Shown in pieces: positions 50,025 through 59,425 of a stretch of DNA of 64,000 nucleotides. The translations under genes and the position numbers were made by a program. Positions within the stretch are counted from its first letter, which is position 1; each line of letters opens with the position of its first letter. A model generated the notes under the pieces. The model worked only from the letters and a program-made list of their open reading frames with translations, was not told where the DNA came from and ran no database searches. Location of the stretch: NCBI RefSeq assembly GCF_004345245.1, contig NZ_SLUQ01000002.1:62001-126000 (forward strand). The letters run 5' to 3'. Origin of the DNA: Rhizobium sp. BK251. Its GTDB lineage: Bacteria; Pseudomonadota; Alphaproteobacteria; Rhizobiales; Rhizobiaceae.

Positions 50025-51354
50025 CCTCGCCGGCAGTTACGTCTGAAAGAAGGCCGGATTCCTTGAGCAGCTGGGCGGCGCGGGCTATTGCGGAAAAGGG
50101 CATGCCCGACCGCTCGGCGATGTCGAGCAGCGAGTGCTCTCCGTCCGCAAGATTCAGCACCCAGAGATAGGACATGATCGTCATGCCCGTGGACGTGTGT
50201 CCGCCGATCTTGGAGTAGAGCCCCCTACGTCCGAGCTGCGGCTCTCCCTTCCCATAGAGGTTGAAAGGAACCCAATCGTTTTCGAGGACATCGATGATGT
50301 CCATGACCATCCGGTGGGATGCTCCGAGGTGCTGCGGCCGTATGAAATCGAGATTGTCGGCGGAGGTGTGGTATTCGGGGAAGGTGCCGAAGACGCTTCG
50401 CTGCAGCAGGCCGACCGGAAGATTGAAGCCCGGCGAGCAGAATTGCCGCTCGTCATAGCCGTAGGGGCTGAAGTCGAGCATGTTGGGCTTGCGACCATCA
50501 CAGAGCACGGAGGCGACCGCGCGGTCGATGAAGGCATTGCCGCGGCGGCTGCGCTTGTAGTTAGGGCCGCCGGCGTCGCCGACGCAGGAGACGACGAGAC
50601 CGTGATCGATGCGATCGAGCCGATCCTCGTTACGTGAAAGCCATGTCAGCGAACCGATCGTGCCCGGTGCGAACAGGAATCGGTATCCGTATCTCGTATC
50701 GCGACCCTTCAGCGCTTGCGCGATGAAGGCAAGCACGGAGAGGCCCGAACAATTGTCGTTGGCGAGGGACGGGTGGCAGATGTGGGCGGAGAACAGGACT
50801 TCCCTGTCCGTGGTGCCGGGATGGAAATATTCCCCGTAGGAGAGGTGTCCATCGGTCTTTTCGGTGTCGATCAGGACCTCGTAGTCCCCATCCTCGAGCG
50901 CCAGGAACCGATTGTGAGACATGCACAGGCCCCATTCCTCGGTGTAGTAGGCGGTCTTGTAGGGTATCAGGTCCGGCTGTTCCGGCAGGGTATGAATATG
51001 CGTCTTCAGCTCGTCGAGCGGCATCGTGCGCGCAACATTCGTGCTGTAGCTCATCACGTGAAGGCTGGACTCGGCAAGGTCGATGACCTTGCGGCCGGAG
51101 GCATCCTTCACATAGGCGTTGCGGATGTTCCATTCCCGCGGCACCGTCCAGTCGAAAGCCTGGGTGCCGGTCGGGACCTCGTGGCGCTCAAGGCCGACAT
51201 ATTCCTGCAGGATGCCCAGCGTGTCCCGAACGCCGTTGCCGGTGATGCTCCGGCAGATCGGGAAGAGACGGCTGGCCAGCGCATAAATGTGCTGGCCGAT
51301 ATCCGTGTCATCGCGCTCCGCAAACCGCCCCGGGGGGATCTCACGCGCATTCAT
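50014..51354 (-). CDS. DUF4910 aminopeptidase-like protein with C-terminal winged helix
   Basis: 446 residues from the ATG at 51354. Three parts match the DUF2172/DUF4910/HTH_47 architecture: an M28-peptidase-like core with metal-site residues in 'VLFSAHICHPSLANDNCSG' (His, His, Asp, Asn), 'GTIGSLTWLSRNEDRLDRI' and 'DERQFCSPGFNLPVGLLQ'; an inserted domain near residues 60-140; and a C-terminal winged-helix-like tail 'SLLDIAERSGMPFSAIARAA'. Such genes accompany nucleotide-sugar operons, but no substrate is known. Start lies 13 bases after the epimerase stop. Confidence 0.83.
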   Translation of the reverse strand: MNAREIPPGRFAERDDTDIGQHIYALASRLFPICRSITGNGVRDTLGILQEYVGLERHEVPTGTQAFDWTVPREWNIRNAYVKDASGRKVIDLAESSLHVMSYSTNVARTMPLDELKTHIHTLPEQPDLIPYKTAYYTEEWGLCMSHNRFLALEDGDYEVLIDTEKTDGHLSYGEYFHPGTTDREVLFSAHICHPSLANDNCSGLSVLAFIAQALKGRDTRYGYRFLFAPGTIGSLTWLSRNEDRLDRIDHGLVVSCVGDAGGPNYKRSRRGNAFIDRAVASVLCDGRKPNMLDFSPYGYDERQFCSPGFNLPVGLLQRSVFGTFPEYHTSADNLDFIRPQHLGASHRMVMDIIDVLENDWVPFNLYGKGEPQLGRRGLYSKIGGHTSTGMTIMSYLWVLNLADGEHSLLDIAERSGMPFSAIARAAQLLKESGLLSDVTAGEAKS

Positions 51355-51367
51355 GTCCGGACCGTCC

Positions 51368-52435
51368 TCAGATCGCAGCCTCTGCAAGCGGGCGAGCGGC
51401 CTCCGGCTGCGCCCAGCGCAGGTCTTCGTCCAGGTTGCCGTCGCTCATCAGGTGCCGGATATGGGCGATGCGCTGGTAGCGCGGCCCTTCGAATTCGGCG
51501 AGGGTCAGGCCGGAGCTCTTGTAGGCGGCGTAGACCTGCTCGGCGCCGGCCTTTGCATCCCACTGCGGCTTGAAGGCCGGCAGCGCGCGGGCGATCTTGC
51601 TGAAGTCGACGCGGTATGAACGGGTGTCCGGTCCGGCGTCGCTCGCATAGTCGAGGCGGCAACCGGGCACCGTCGCCGCAACGACTTCGGCGATGTCGCG
51701 GATCTGGTAGTTGTGCGCGGTCTGGCCGACGTTGAAGGCTTCGTTGTAGACGGCCTCCCGCGGTGCTTCCATCGCTGCAAGGAACGCGGCCGAGATATCC
51801 GCGATATGGACGATCGGTCGCCAGGGCGTGCCGTCGGATTTGAGCAGGATGACGCCCTGGGTGACGGCCCATGCGACGAGGTTGTTGAGCACGATGTCGA
51901 AGCGCAGCATCGGCGAGAGGCCGTAGGCCGTTGCCGGGCGCATATAGACCGGGCAGAAGCTGTCGTCGGCCAGCGTGGAGATTTCCTGTTCGGCGAGCAC
52001 CTTGGAGCGCCCATATGCCGTCACGGGGTTGAGCTTGCCGGTCTCCGAGATCATGTCCTCGTCGGCAAGGCCATAATTGCTGCACGAGGATGCCAGCAGG
52101 AAGCGGCCGACGCCGGCTTCCTTCGCCGCCGCGGCCATCTTGACGCTGCCCTTGTAGTTGATCTCGTAGGTGATGTCCGGATTGAGGTTGCCGAGCGGAT
52201 CGTTCGAAAGCGCTGCGAGATGGATGACGGCGTCGAAACCCTTCAGGTCGGCCGCGGTGACGTCGCGGACGTCCTTGCGGAAGCCGGGAACTTCGGGCAT
52301 GGCCCCACCCGGTGCATAGTGGCAGCGCCGGTAAAGCTCGCTATCGTAGCCATGTACCTCATGTCCCGCCTTCTGCAGGATCGGCACCATGACCGAACCA
52401 ATGTAGCCCCTATGCCCCGTCACGAGTACTTTCAT
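51368..52435 (-). CDS. NAD-dependent sugar epimerase/dehydratase (extended SDR)
   Basis: 355 residues. NAD site 'MKVLVTGHRGYIGSVMVPIL' (GxxGxxG), 'DAVIHLAALSNDPLG', Ser region 'LLASSCSNYG' and the catalytic 'TAYGRSKVLAE' (YxxxK). It acts on a nucleotide sugar in the cytoplasm, by epimerisation, dehydration or reduction; the exact reaction is not readable. It lacks the GFKGSW motif of CDP-glucose 4,6-dehydratases. Upstream partner of the DUF4910 gene on the same transcript. Confidence 0.87.
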   Translation of the reverse strand: MKVLVTGHRGYIGSVMVPILQKAGHEVHGYDSELYRRCHYAPGGAMPEVPGFRKDVRDVTAADLKGFDAVIHLAALSNDPLGNLNPDITYEINYKGSVKMAAAAKEAGVGRFLLASSCSNYGLADEDMISETGKLNPVTAYGRSKVLAEQEISTLADDSFCPVYMRPATAYGLSPMLRFDIVLNNLVAWAVTQGVILLKSDGTPWRPIVHIADISAAFLAAMEAPREAVYNEAFNVGQTAHNYQIRDIAEVVAATVPGCRLDYASDAGPDTRSYRVDFSKIARALPAFKPQWDAKAGAEQVYAAYKSSGLTLAEFEGPRYQRIAHIRHLMSDGNLDEDLRWAQPEAARPLAEAAI

Positions 52436-52563
52436 CGCTCTAGCCCTTCTCCCGGATATTAGCGTTCGTGCAGAAGCTACAGCCGCATCGGCAAAGCTGC
52501 GATTGAGGAGATTGGTGAAAAACGAAGCCTAAGGCCGTAGTTCCGGTCGCGGCCATACGCCTT

Positions 52564-53943
52564 TTATCGGAGGCTGCCATTCGCCTGTTGCTGGTGTGCG
52601 ACCGCAGCTTCCGTCTGGCCGAGGAGGAGCAGCCAGTCGCTGTCGCCGGCGGCGTTCGCGATGGCGGGAACACGGAATCCCACGCTTCGCGGGCTCTCGA
52701 TCGGCGCGGCTTCCATGGAAGCGCCGGAGGAGGGGTCGAACCACCGGGCGCGGTTCATCACTGTTGGCGGCAGGGCATCGCGGCGAATGCGCACGACGGC
52801 AACGTCGGTCACGTAGACAATGGCGAAAGACCTGTCCTTGGCCGCGGCGGGGATTGTCATGTCGTTGACGGGAAGGCCGCCTTCGGTAGCCAGGATCGAC
52901 GGGTCTGGTTCGAGAGCCCACCAGTCGATCTTCGCGAACAGCGCATCCAGATAAGCCATGCTTTGCGCGCCGGGGCTGTCGAGGGCGTCCTGCCAGCGGC
53001 TATTGGCTGCAAAGACACCAGGTCCGGCGAAATGCCAGACGGGATTGTTGCCAAAGAACTGGCCGGTCGCACCGGAGAGCAGGCTTCCATAAGCCTGTGC
53101 TCGAACCTTCGCCGCGTTGGTATCCGCCTCGTTCTCGTATCGGCCTTCCAACAACACGAAGGGCTTGGGCGGGTTGATACGGTACAGATCTTCGGCACGC
53201 ACGGCCGTGTCCTCGTGGGTATAGAGCGTGTCGATATCGATCCAGGAGGCGTCATACCAGGTTTGCCGAACACGGCTTCCAATTGCCCCGTGCACCGTCT
53301 GCAGAGCATTGGGGGCGGCGGCCATGAGGCCGGCGACTACGGCCTCGACGAGCGCCTTGTCGGGCGGGTCGTAATCGCCGCCATGCACCCAGACGATATT
53401 CGGAAAGCCGCCAAAGCGTCTGCCAAGATATTCGCCGTAGGCTTTCAGAGCGCCGGGCCCGGCAGCGGTCATTTTCTGATACCAGCCTTCGGGGCCACCG
53501 CTGACGCCCATGTAGGCAGGCGCCAGGAAAACCAGGAAGCCGTGAGCGCGGGCGCGCCTCAGAAACCATTCCACATGGTCAAAGTAAGAATCGTTAGGTG
53601 CCGCGAAGTCTCGCCCATCCCTAAAGGGCGGCTCGCCGTAGAAGTTGGACGGCGGTCTACGGCTGAAGCGGTGCTCGATCATGTTGACGAGAAGTGCGTT
53701 GAAGCCGAGACGTTGGCGTTGCCGCAGGTAAAGTTCGATCTCCTCCTGGGAGAGGTCGCCGAGTAGCGATGATGCCGTGTCGCCGGTGACGAGGAAGGGC
53801 CGGTCGAAGATGTCGTTCAGATGCCGGCCGTCGGTGGAAACATGGAGTGGGAAGACGTCCGCGCCCGACATGGCGGGCCCGGAGGTGAAAACCGCCGCCG
53901 TCAGCAGAAGTGCCTGTAGCGAGCGACGGGCATAGTCAGCCAT
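52564..53943 (-). CDS. Secreted DUF4038-type glycoside hydrolase, copy 1
   Basis: 459 residues from the ATG at 53943, which overlaps the aminotransferase stop by eight bases. A signal peptide (ALLLTAAVFTSGPAMSGA) precedes a (beta/alpha)8-like DUF4038 (apiosidase-type) domain: 'RPFLVTGDTASSLLGDLSQE', 'GFNALLVNMIEHRF', 'VWVHGGDYDP', 'FVLLEGRYENEAD', then a C-terminal beta domain with 'RARWFDPSSGASM'. Likely acids are Asp in GGDYDP and Glu in EGRYE. It would act in the periplasm or outside, perhaps trimming the polymer. Paralogue at 56943-58244. Confidence 0.83.
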   Translation of the reverse strand: MADYARRSLQALLLTAAVFTSGPAMSGADVFPLHVSTDGRHLNDIFDRPFLVTGDTASSLLGDLSQEEIELYLRQRQRLGFNALLVNMIEHRFSRRPPSNFYGEPPFRDGRDFAAPNDSYFDHVEWFLRRARAHGFLVFLAPAYMGVSGGPEGWYQKMTAAGPGALKAYGEYLGRRFGGFPNIVWVHGGDYDPPDKALVEAVVAGLMAAAPNALQTVHGAIGSRVRQTWYDASWIDIDTLYTHEDTAVRAEDLYRINPPKPFVLLEGRYENEADTNAAKVRAQAYGSLLSGATGQFFGNNPVWHFAGPGVFAANSRWQDALDSPGAQSMAYLDALFAKIDWWALEPDPSILATEGGLPVNDMTIPAAAKDRSFAIVYVTDVAVVRIRRDALPPTVMNRARWFDPSSGASMEAAPIESPRSVGFRVPAIANAAGDSDWLLLLGQTEAAVAHQQQANGSLR

Positions 53944-55312
53944 TGTTCGCAACAAGAACCTCGTCCGCCGGCAGCGGCGGCCTGTTGAAGCGCCGGAACA
54001 CCAAATCGGACGGCCGTCCGACCAGGTAGTGCCCAACGCCACGCTCGAGGGCGAGCTTGTAGACGCCGAGCGCGCCGTCGAATGCCTCGACCGTGCGTTC
54101 GATATCTTCGTCACCATGGGTGTAACTGACGACCAGCGAGGGGGCGAGAATGCCACGCCGGATGGTTTCCTGAAGGAACAGCGTTCGAAATGCCTGCGAT
54201 GGCTTCAGGTTGCGGTCGAGCGTGGCGAAGGCGAGGCAGCAGGGTTGCCCGGTGAGATAGAAGTGATCCTGCAGTCCATGTCGCGTGATCGCCTGGCCGA
54301 TGCCGACCTGCAGGGCTTCTCCCTGCCGATAGAGGTGCTCGATCACCGGCTCGTCCCGATAGATGCGCATTGTGGCTATTGCCGCCGCCAGAGCATGGGT
54401 CTCTGCGCCGTGCGTCGTCGACAGAAGGAAGACGCGCGGGTGAGCCGTCTGCTCCAGGCCGCCGCGTTCCATGAATTCCCGCTTTCCCGCAAGCGCGGAA
54501 ACGGAAAAACCGTTGCCGAGCGCCTTGCCGAAACACGAAAGATCGGGCTCGATGTTGTAGAGCTCCTGGGCGCCGCCGCTATGCCAGCGGAACCCGGTGA
54601 TCATCTCGTCGAGGATGAAAAGGGCGCCGTTGCTCCTGCAAAGCTCCATTGCCTTGTGAAGGAAGCGATCCTTGGGATGCTCGCCACGCGTTGCTTCAAG
54701 GATCACGGCCGCGATCTTGCCCGGATGGAGCCTGAAGAGGCTGCGTAGGCTTTCGATATCGTTGTACTTGAAGCCGAGGGTCAGCTGGCGGATCGCCTCC
54801 GGTATGCCGGTGTTCATTTCGGTCGTCCCGATGAACCAGTCATCCACCGAGAAGAAGGGATGATCCGAGCAGCGGGCGATCATTTCGCGTCCGGTCACTG
54901 CCCTGGCGAGCTTTATCGCGCCCGAGGTGGCGTCGGAGCCGTTCTTGGAGAACTTGACCATATCGGCGCCGCGGACCATCTCAAGGAAGGTTTCCGCGCA
55001 CTCAACCTCGATGCTTGCCGGACGCGTGAAATTGCAGCCATACTCGAGCTCCTTTCTCACGGCATCCAGGACGGGAGCATAGGCATGGCCGAGGCCAACT
55101 GCGCGGTTTCCCATGCCATATTCGATGTACTCGTTGCCATCGACGTCCCACACATGGCAGCCCTGGCCGCGGGCGATGAAGCCCGGCGAGAGGATCGGAT
55201 ACTGGTCGTCGCCCTTGGCATAGGTATGAGCGCCTCCGGGAATCAGATCCCTTGCCCGCTCGCGAAGCCTGTTGGATTCCTCAAAATTCCCGATGAAAGC
55301 GCTCATGCCCAA
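53936..55312 (-). CDS. Class III PLP aminotransferase, glutamate-1-semialdehyde aminomutase-like
   Basis: 458 residues (455 if it starts at the Met at 55303 region, MSAFIGNFEESN). PLP-binding features: 'NGSDATSGAIKLARAVTGRE', 'LFILDEMITGFRWHSGGAQE', the Schiff-base Lys in 'SCFGKALGNGFSVSALAG'. A Pro-Gly-Gly start 'LIPGGAHTYAKGDDQYP' is typical of the HemL-like aminotransferases found in sugar and secondary-metabolite clusters rather than tetrapyrrole HemL. It probably aminates a keto-sugar or a side-chain precursor of the polymer. Start codon uncertain within nine bases. Confidence 0.87.
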   Translation of the reverse strand: MGMSAFIGNFEESNRLRERARDLIPGGAHTYAKGDDQYPILSPGFIARGQGCHVWDVDGNEYIEYGMGNRAVGLGHAYAPVLDAVRKELEYGCNFTRPASIEVECAETFLEMVRGADMVKFSKNGSDATSGAIKLARAVTGREMIARCSDHPFFSVDDWFIGTTEMNTGIPEAIRQLTLGFKYNDIESLRSLFRLHPGKIAAVILEATRGEHPKDRFLHKAMELCRSNGALFILDEMITGFRWHSGGAQELYNIEPDLSCFGKALGNGFSVSALAGKREFMERGGLEQTAHPRVFLLSTTHGAETHALAAAIATMRIYRDEPVIEHLYRQGEALQVGIGQAITRHGLQDHFYLTGQPCCLAFATLDRNLKPSQAFRTLFLQETIRRGILAPSLVVSYTHGDEDIERTVEAFDGALGVYKLALERGVGHYLVGRPSDLVFRRFNRPPLPADEVLVANNG

Positions 55313-55406
55313 ATCCTACGTCGTTCATGACAACAAAAACTATGACGAGCCGGAGGAGCGAGTTCACGCCGGTAATTTGGCGGGCCGGGCCCATCAAAAG
55401 GCTTAG

Positions 55407-56600
55407 TCAGATACGCTCCTTGGCCACGCGCAACCAGTTCTTCACCGGTCGGGGTACGAAGGCCCTGAAGCCGGAACGCAGGCCCTTTGGCATCGACCAG
55501 GTGGAAAGGTCGAGGGGAGCCGCGATCGACGGCTTGGTGTGCTGGAGGTCGCGAATTACTTCGCTGTAGCGGGCGGCCATGCGCTCGACGGTGAAGGCCG
55601 TCTCGGCCTTTGTTCGTGCCGCCTGCGACATGCCCTGCCAGACATCAGCCCTATCGAGTGCCGAGATGCTTTCGATGGCGCCGCGGACCGTACCCACGGG
55701 GAAGAGAAAACCGTTGACGCCGTGGTCCACGATCGTGTCCGTGACCCCTTCCAGACGCGAAACCACGGGCACGCATCCGGCTGCCATCGCTTCGATTATC
55801 GTCAGGCCAAAACCCTCGAAGCGCGATGGCATGATGAGGACATCGTGGTTCAGCAGCAGGCTGAAGACGTCGCTCGGGTCGACGAAACCAAGGAAACGAA
55901 CGCGGTCACCCTGCGGTGCGAACTTGGTGCGCAGTGCCGGCAGATCCGGCCCGTCTCCTGCAATCGTGAGCGATATGTTGCGCGAGACGCCATCGAGGAT
56001 CGCCGGCAGCCAGAAGACGCCCTTGGAGACATCCTCGATGCGCCCGAGATAGATAGCTCTCAGGTCGGGCTGGGTGCGCGGCAATCGCTCGATCGTCCTC
56101 GATCCGCGGGTATCGACGGCGTTGGCGATCGAGAAGGTACGGGCCGCCGGAAAGCCGAACTTGGCCACGAGGTCGCTGCGACAACGCCGCGAGACACCGA
56201 CAGTTGCATGGACATGGTCCCGGATCGCCGCTGCCGCCGCATAGGTGCCAGGCGTGATATTGTGGACGATCATGATGCGAAGGATGTTCTTCGGCAGATA
56301 GCGGACGATGTTCGTCTCGATCCTGTCGCCGAGCACGCTGACGAACAGCCCGTCATATCCTCCCGTCTCGATCTCCTTGGCAAGCAATTTGGCCCGCTCG
56401 CGTTCGGTCAGGTCGGCTGCGGCTTCGACGTGCGTGCCGTATGCCATCTCGGAGGTCCATTGCGGATCTTCGCGAAGGTTGACTGCTCCAACGCTCAGCC
56501 AGCACACCTCGATTCCGTACTCTGCCAGTCCCTTACGCAATTGCTTGAAGACCGAGTAGGTCCCGCCAATATGCGGAAAGACGAAATATGCAAACTTCAT
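55407..56600 (-). CDS. Family 4 glycosyltransferase
   Basis: 397 residues from the ATG at 56600 (MKFAYFVFPHIGGTYSVFKQ); the frame upstream to 56648 adds nothing typical. 'LRAIYLGRIEDVSKGVFWLP', 'ISLTIAGDGPDLPALRTKFA', 'VLIMPSRFEGFGLTIIEAMA' (E-x7-E pair) mark the retaining GT-B donor domain. One more sugar-adding enzyme for the repeat unit. It lies apart, with a 342-base gap upstream, so it likely has its own promoter. Confidence 0.88.
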   Translation of the reverse strand: MKFAYFVFPHIGGTYSVFKQLRKGLAEYGIEVCWLSVGAVNLREDPQWTSEMAYGTHVEAAADLTERERAKLLAKEIETGGYDGLFVSVLGDRIETNIVRYLPKNILRIMIVHNITPGTYAAAAAIRDHVHATVGVSRRCRSDLVAKFGFPAARTFSIANAVDTRGSRTIERLPRTQPDLRAIYLGRIEDVSKGVFWLPAILDGVSRNISLTIAGDGPDLPALRTKFAPQGDRVRFLGFVDPSDVFSLLLNHDVLIMPSRFEGFGLTIIEAMAAGCVPVVSRLEGVTDTIVDHGVNGFLFPVGTVRGAIESISALDRADVWQGMSQAARTKAETAFTVERMAARYSEVIRDLQHTKPSIAAPLDLSTWSMPKGLRSGFRAFVPRPVKNWLRVAKERI

Positions 56601-56942
56601 CGAATTCTCCCCAAAATCCGATCGATACCATCGAGCCGGCCAACTCAATGGCGCGCTCTAGCGCTAACGGCGCGAACCGACGAACTGGATCATAGTGCAA
56701 GGGATCATCGCCCTTGAGTGCTTCTTGATGGCACACACCCCAGCATTTCGGCGCGTTAAGCGACGCCCAGCTAAGCCTTTTGGATCATTTCCGTTCTTCC
56801 AAAGAGCCGGATGTTTGTCGGCGGGCGACATCTGCCATGGGGGAGGCGGTAACGTGCTCGGACGCAAAGACGGACAAACACGGTTCTCCGGCAAGGTCTT
56901 TGGGCGTGCGCCATCGGCATTTCGGCAGGATATGACGCAACG
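56601..56942. other. 342-base intergenic region
   Basis: Upstream of the GT4 gene and downstream of the second DUF4038 gene on the same strand. I find no ORF with coding character, hairpin with T-tract or palindrome. It presumably holds the GT4 promoter. Confidence 0.5.
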
Positions 56943-58244
56943 TTAACCGGCGCCTCCGACCACGAGCACCCAGTCCGAATAGCCCGCCTTGTTCTTAGGG
57001 GCAGGAACCTCGAACCTTGTCGTGCCTGACGTCTCCAGCATCGCGGACGCCCCGGTATAGGTTCCGGACGACGGATCGTACCATCTGGCCTTCAACGTCG
57101 ATGTTGAAATCGCTTCGAGATCCAGGGAAACGGCCTTGTCGCCCGTGATGTAGACGAGTGCAAAGGAACCGTCATCGGCGCGTGCGCAGACGACATTTTC
57201 GCCGCGGCCGGCCAGCTTGCCTTGGTCCGGCACCAGCTTCCACCAGGACAGGGTGTCGAAGAGCTTCTTCAGATAGGAGATACTTCGAGCGCCGGGGCTT
57301 CCGAGGGCCGCGCGCCAATCGCCGAAGTTGCCCTGCACGCCGGGTCCGCTGAAGTGCCAGACCGGACTATTGCCGAACACTTGGCCGGCGGCACCGGACA
57401 GCAACGCGCCGTAGGCAATCTGCCTGATTTTCTCCTCGTCGGCTCCCTCGTTTTCATAACGGCTTTCGATGAGGACGAAGGGCATCTTTGTTCCCCTCAG
57501 ATAACGGCGGAGCGACTCCTGAGCGACGTCCCGGTAGGTGTAGACGGTGTCGAAGCTGAGCCACTTGGCGCCGCCCCAGAATTCGTCGATCGAGGTCTCC
57601 GGATCGCCGTGGGCGGTTTGCAGCGCACTTGGGTTCGTAGAGGCAAGCCCGCTCGCGACCGCGGCGACCAATGCTCGATTGGCCGGATCATAGTCGCCGC
57701 CGTTAACCCAGACGATGTTGGGAAGACGAGCATAGCGCCGGCCGAGATACTCACCATATGCGTGGAGGGTGGGAACGCCCACCCGCTTCATCGCCTGGTA
57801 CCAGCCCTCGTCGCCGCCTTGCGAGCCAAGATAGGCCGGGGTCAGCAATACGAGAAATCCCAGTTCGTTGGCGCGCTGAAGAACCCAGTCTGCGTGCTTG
57901 AAGTAGGCCTCGTTCGGCTCTTCAAATTCCTTGCCGGCCAAAAAGGGGGCGTCGCCATAGATGTTTCTCGGCGCCTTGCGGCTGAACTTGTGCTCCAGAA
58001 GCGAAACAAGCAGCGTGTTGAAACCCTGGCGCCGTCGTTGCTGAAGGTATTCCTCGGCTTCCTCGCGGGTGAGTTCGGCGATCAGGGACCAGGCTGCATC
58101 GCCAGTGACAAGAAAGGGGCGGCCACCAGCATCCTCCAGATGGCGACCGTCGGCAGCGACATGCAACGGAAAGGACGCATCCTGCGCCTTTGCCATGATA
58201 GTGCCGGCCAAAAACGCAGCAAGAAACCAAAACCATAAGCGCAT
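56943..58244 (-). CDS. Secreted DUF4038-type glycoside hydrolase, copy 2
   Basis: 433 residues from the ATG at 58244, where a normal signal peptide starts (MRLWFWFLAAFLAGTIMAKA); the frame is open to 58358 but would bury the signal. Same layout as the copy at 52564: 'PFLVTGDAAWSLIAELTREE', 'GFNTLLVSLLEHKFSRKAP', 'VWVNGGDYDP', 'FVLIESRYENEGAD', C-terminal 'KARWYDPSSGTYTG'. Both candidate acids are conserved. The two paralogues are clearly related but diverged well beyond a recent duplication. Confidence 0.83.
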   Translation of the reverse strand: MRLWFWFLAAFLAGTIMAKAQDASFPLHVAADGRHLEDAGGRPFLVTGDAAWSLIAELTREEAEEYLQQRRRQGFNTLLVSLLEHKFSRKAPRNIYGDAPFLAGKEFEEPNEAYFKHADWVLQRANELGFLVLLTPAYLGSQGGDEGWYQAMKRVGVPTLHAYGEYLGRRYARLPNIVWVNGGDYDPANRALVAAVASGLASTNPSALQTAHGDPETSIDEFWGGAKWLSFDTVYTYRDVAQESLRRYLRGTKMPFVLIESRYENEGADEEKIRQIAYGALLSGAAGQVFGNSPVWHFSGPGVQGNFGDWRAALGSPGARSISYLKKLFDTLSWWKLVPDQGKLAGRGENVVCARADDGSFALVYITGDKAVSLDLEAISTSTLKARWYDPSSGTYTGASAMLETSGTTRFEVPAPKNKAGYSDWVLVVGGAG

Positions 58245-58397
58245 CCGCGACGGGCAAACTATTCGCGGAAGGAGCCAAGCTGCCCTACGGCCCGGGTACT
58301 GCGCCGCAACTTCGCCGCGAAGCTGACCGCGACCAGACTCCCGGGAATATGCTTTCATTGTTGAACTCCGGTGCGATCGGACGCCTGCTCCAGGTTG

Positions 58398-59414
58398 TCA
58401 GTTCGTCGGCAGCGCCGAGGGGCCAACCGAGGCCGGTGCGGTGCGGCGACCGCTACGGGAGAACAGTGCCTTCATTCGCTCCTTCGCGTCTGGCCGCCGC
58501 CAGAGCACGTAGCCGAGAGGAGGCAGGAAAGCGCTGAGAGGACGCAGCCTTACGGCGAAGGCCAAGAGGTCGCGCACGCCGGGATCGCCGCGCAAGAGGT
58601 GCGAGACGGCACACCAATAGGCCCTGTCGCTCAGGCTGCGTCTCGCGATGCGCATCAGCCTGGCTGCATCCTCGACCGTCTTCCCGTCACCGGCAAAAAA
58701 GGTTTCGAAGGCAGCCTCCGATTCGAGATTCCAGAGGTGAATATTCGACAAGGCGGCATGCTGGTTTGCGCCATGCACACGGGCGACGGCCTGCACATCG
58801 GCAATCTGGACGGCGGCGCCACGTGCGGCGAAGCGCATCCACATCTCGACATCATCCGTGTGCGGGAGTTCAGGGCGGTAGTGGCCGATAGACTTCTGCG
58901 TACTCGTCCTGACGACGGCCATCGGGCCGCCGACCGGATTTCGGCCGGTCCGGCAGAATTCTTCGAGGAACGCGTCACCGGAAATGTATCGCCAATCGGC
59001 ACTGCCGTCGGCCGATCGCGGTGACGGAAGTTCGTCCTCGCTGTGCAGGAACAGCGTTTCGCCAAACGCAAGATGCGCGTCGGGATGCCGGTCGAGCGCC
59101 GTGATCGCGCGGCGCAGCGCGCCATCCGGCAAGAAATCATCAGCACAGAGGATGACGAAGTAGTCAGATCGGGCCCAGTCGATCGCCTCGTTGAAGGAGG
59201 CGTGGGGGCCGAGATTCATTGGCCGCAGGCGCAATTCGACGCGAAGATCGGAAGCAGCGATCTCGCGTGCAACGTCGGCGCTGTCATCGGTGGACGCGTT
59301 GTCGATGATGAGAATGCGCAGGTCGTCAATTCCTTGCCTGGCGATGCTATCGACGCATTGGCGAAGATAGCGTGCGTAATTGTAGTTCGGAATTGCGATA
59401 TCGATCCTGGCCAT
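58398..59414 (-). CDS. Family 2 glycosyltransferase
   Basis: 338 residues with a GT-A fold: 'RIDIAIPNYNYARYLRQCVD', 'LRILIIDNASTDDSADVARE', and the metal-binding 'YFVILCADDFLPDGALRRAI' (DD). The acceptor region contains 'GRNPVGGPMAVVRTST'. An inverting transferase for the repeat unit. Starts 11 bases after the flippase stop, so the two are co-transcribed. Confidence 0.88.
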   Translation of the reverse strand: MARIDIAIPNYNYARYLRQCVDSIARQGIDDLRILIIDNASTDDSADVAREIAASDLRVELRLRPMNLGPHASFNEAIDWARSDYFVILCADDFLPDGALRRAITALDRHPDAHLAFGETLFLHSEDELPSPRSADGSADWRYISGDAFLEEFCRTGRNPVGGPMAVVRTSTQKSIGHYRPELPHTDDVEMWMRFAARGAAVQIADVQAVARVHGANQHAALSNIHLWNLESEAAFETFFAGDGKTVEDAARLMRIARRSLSDRAYWCAVSHLLRGDPGVRDLLAFAVRLRPLSAFLPPLGYVLWRRPDAKERMKALFSRSGRRTAPASVGPSALPTN

Positions 59415-59425
59415 GGCCCGGGCTC

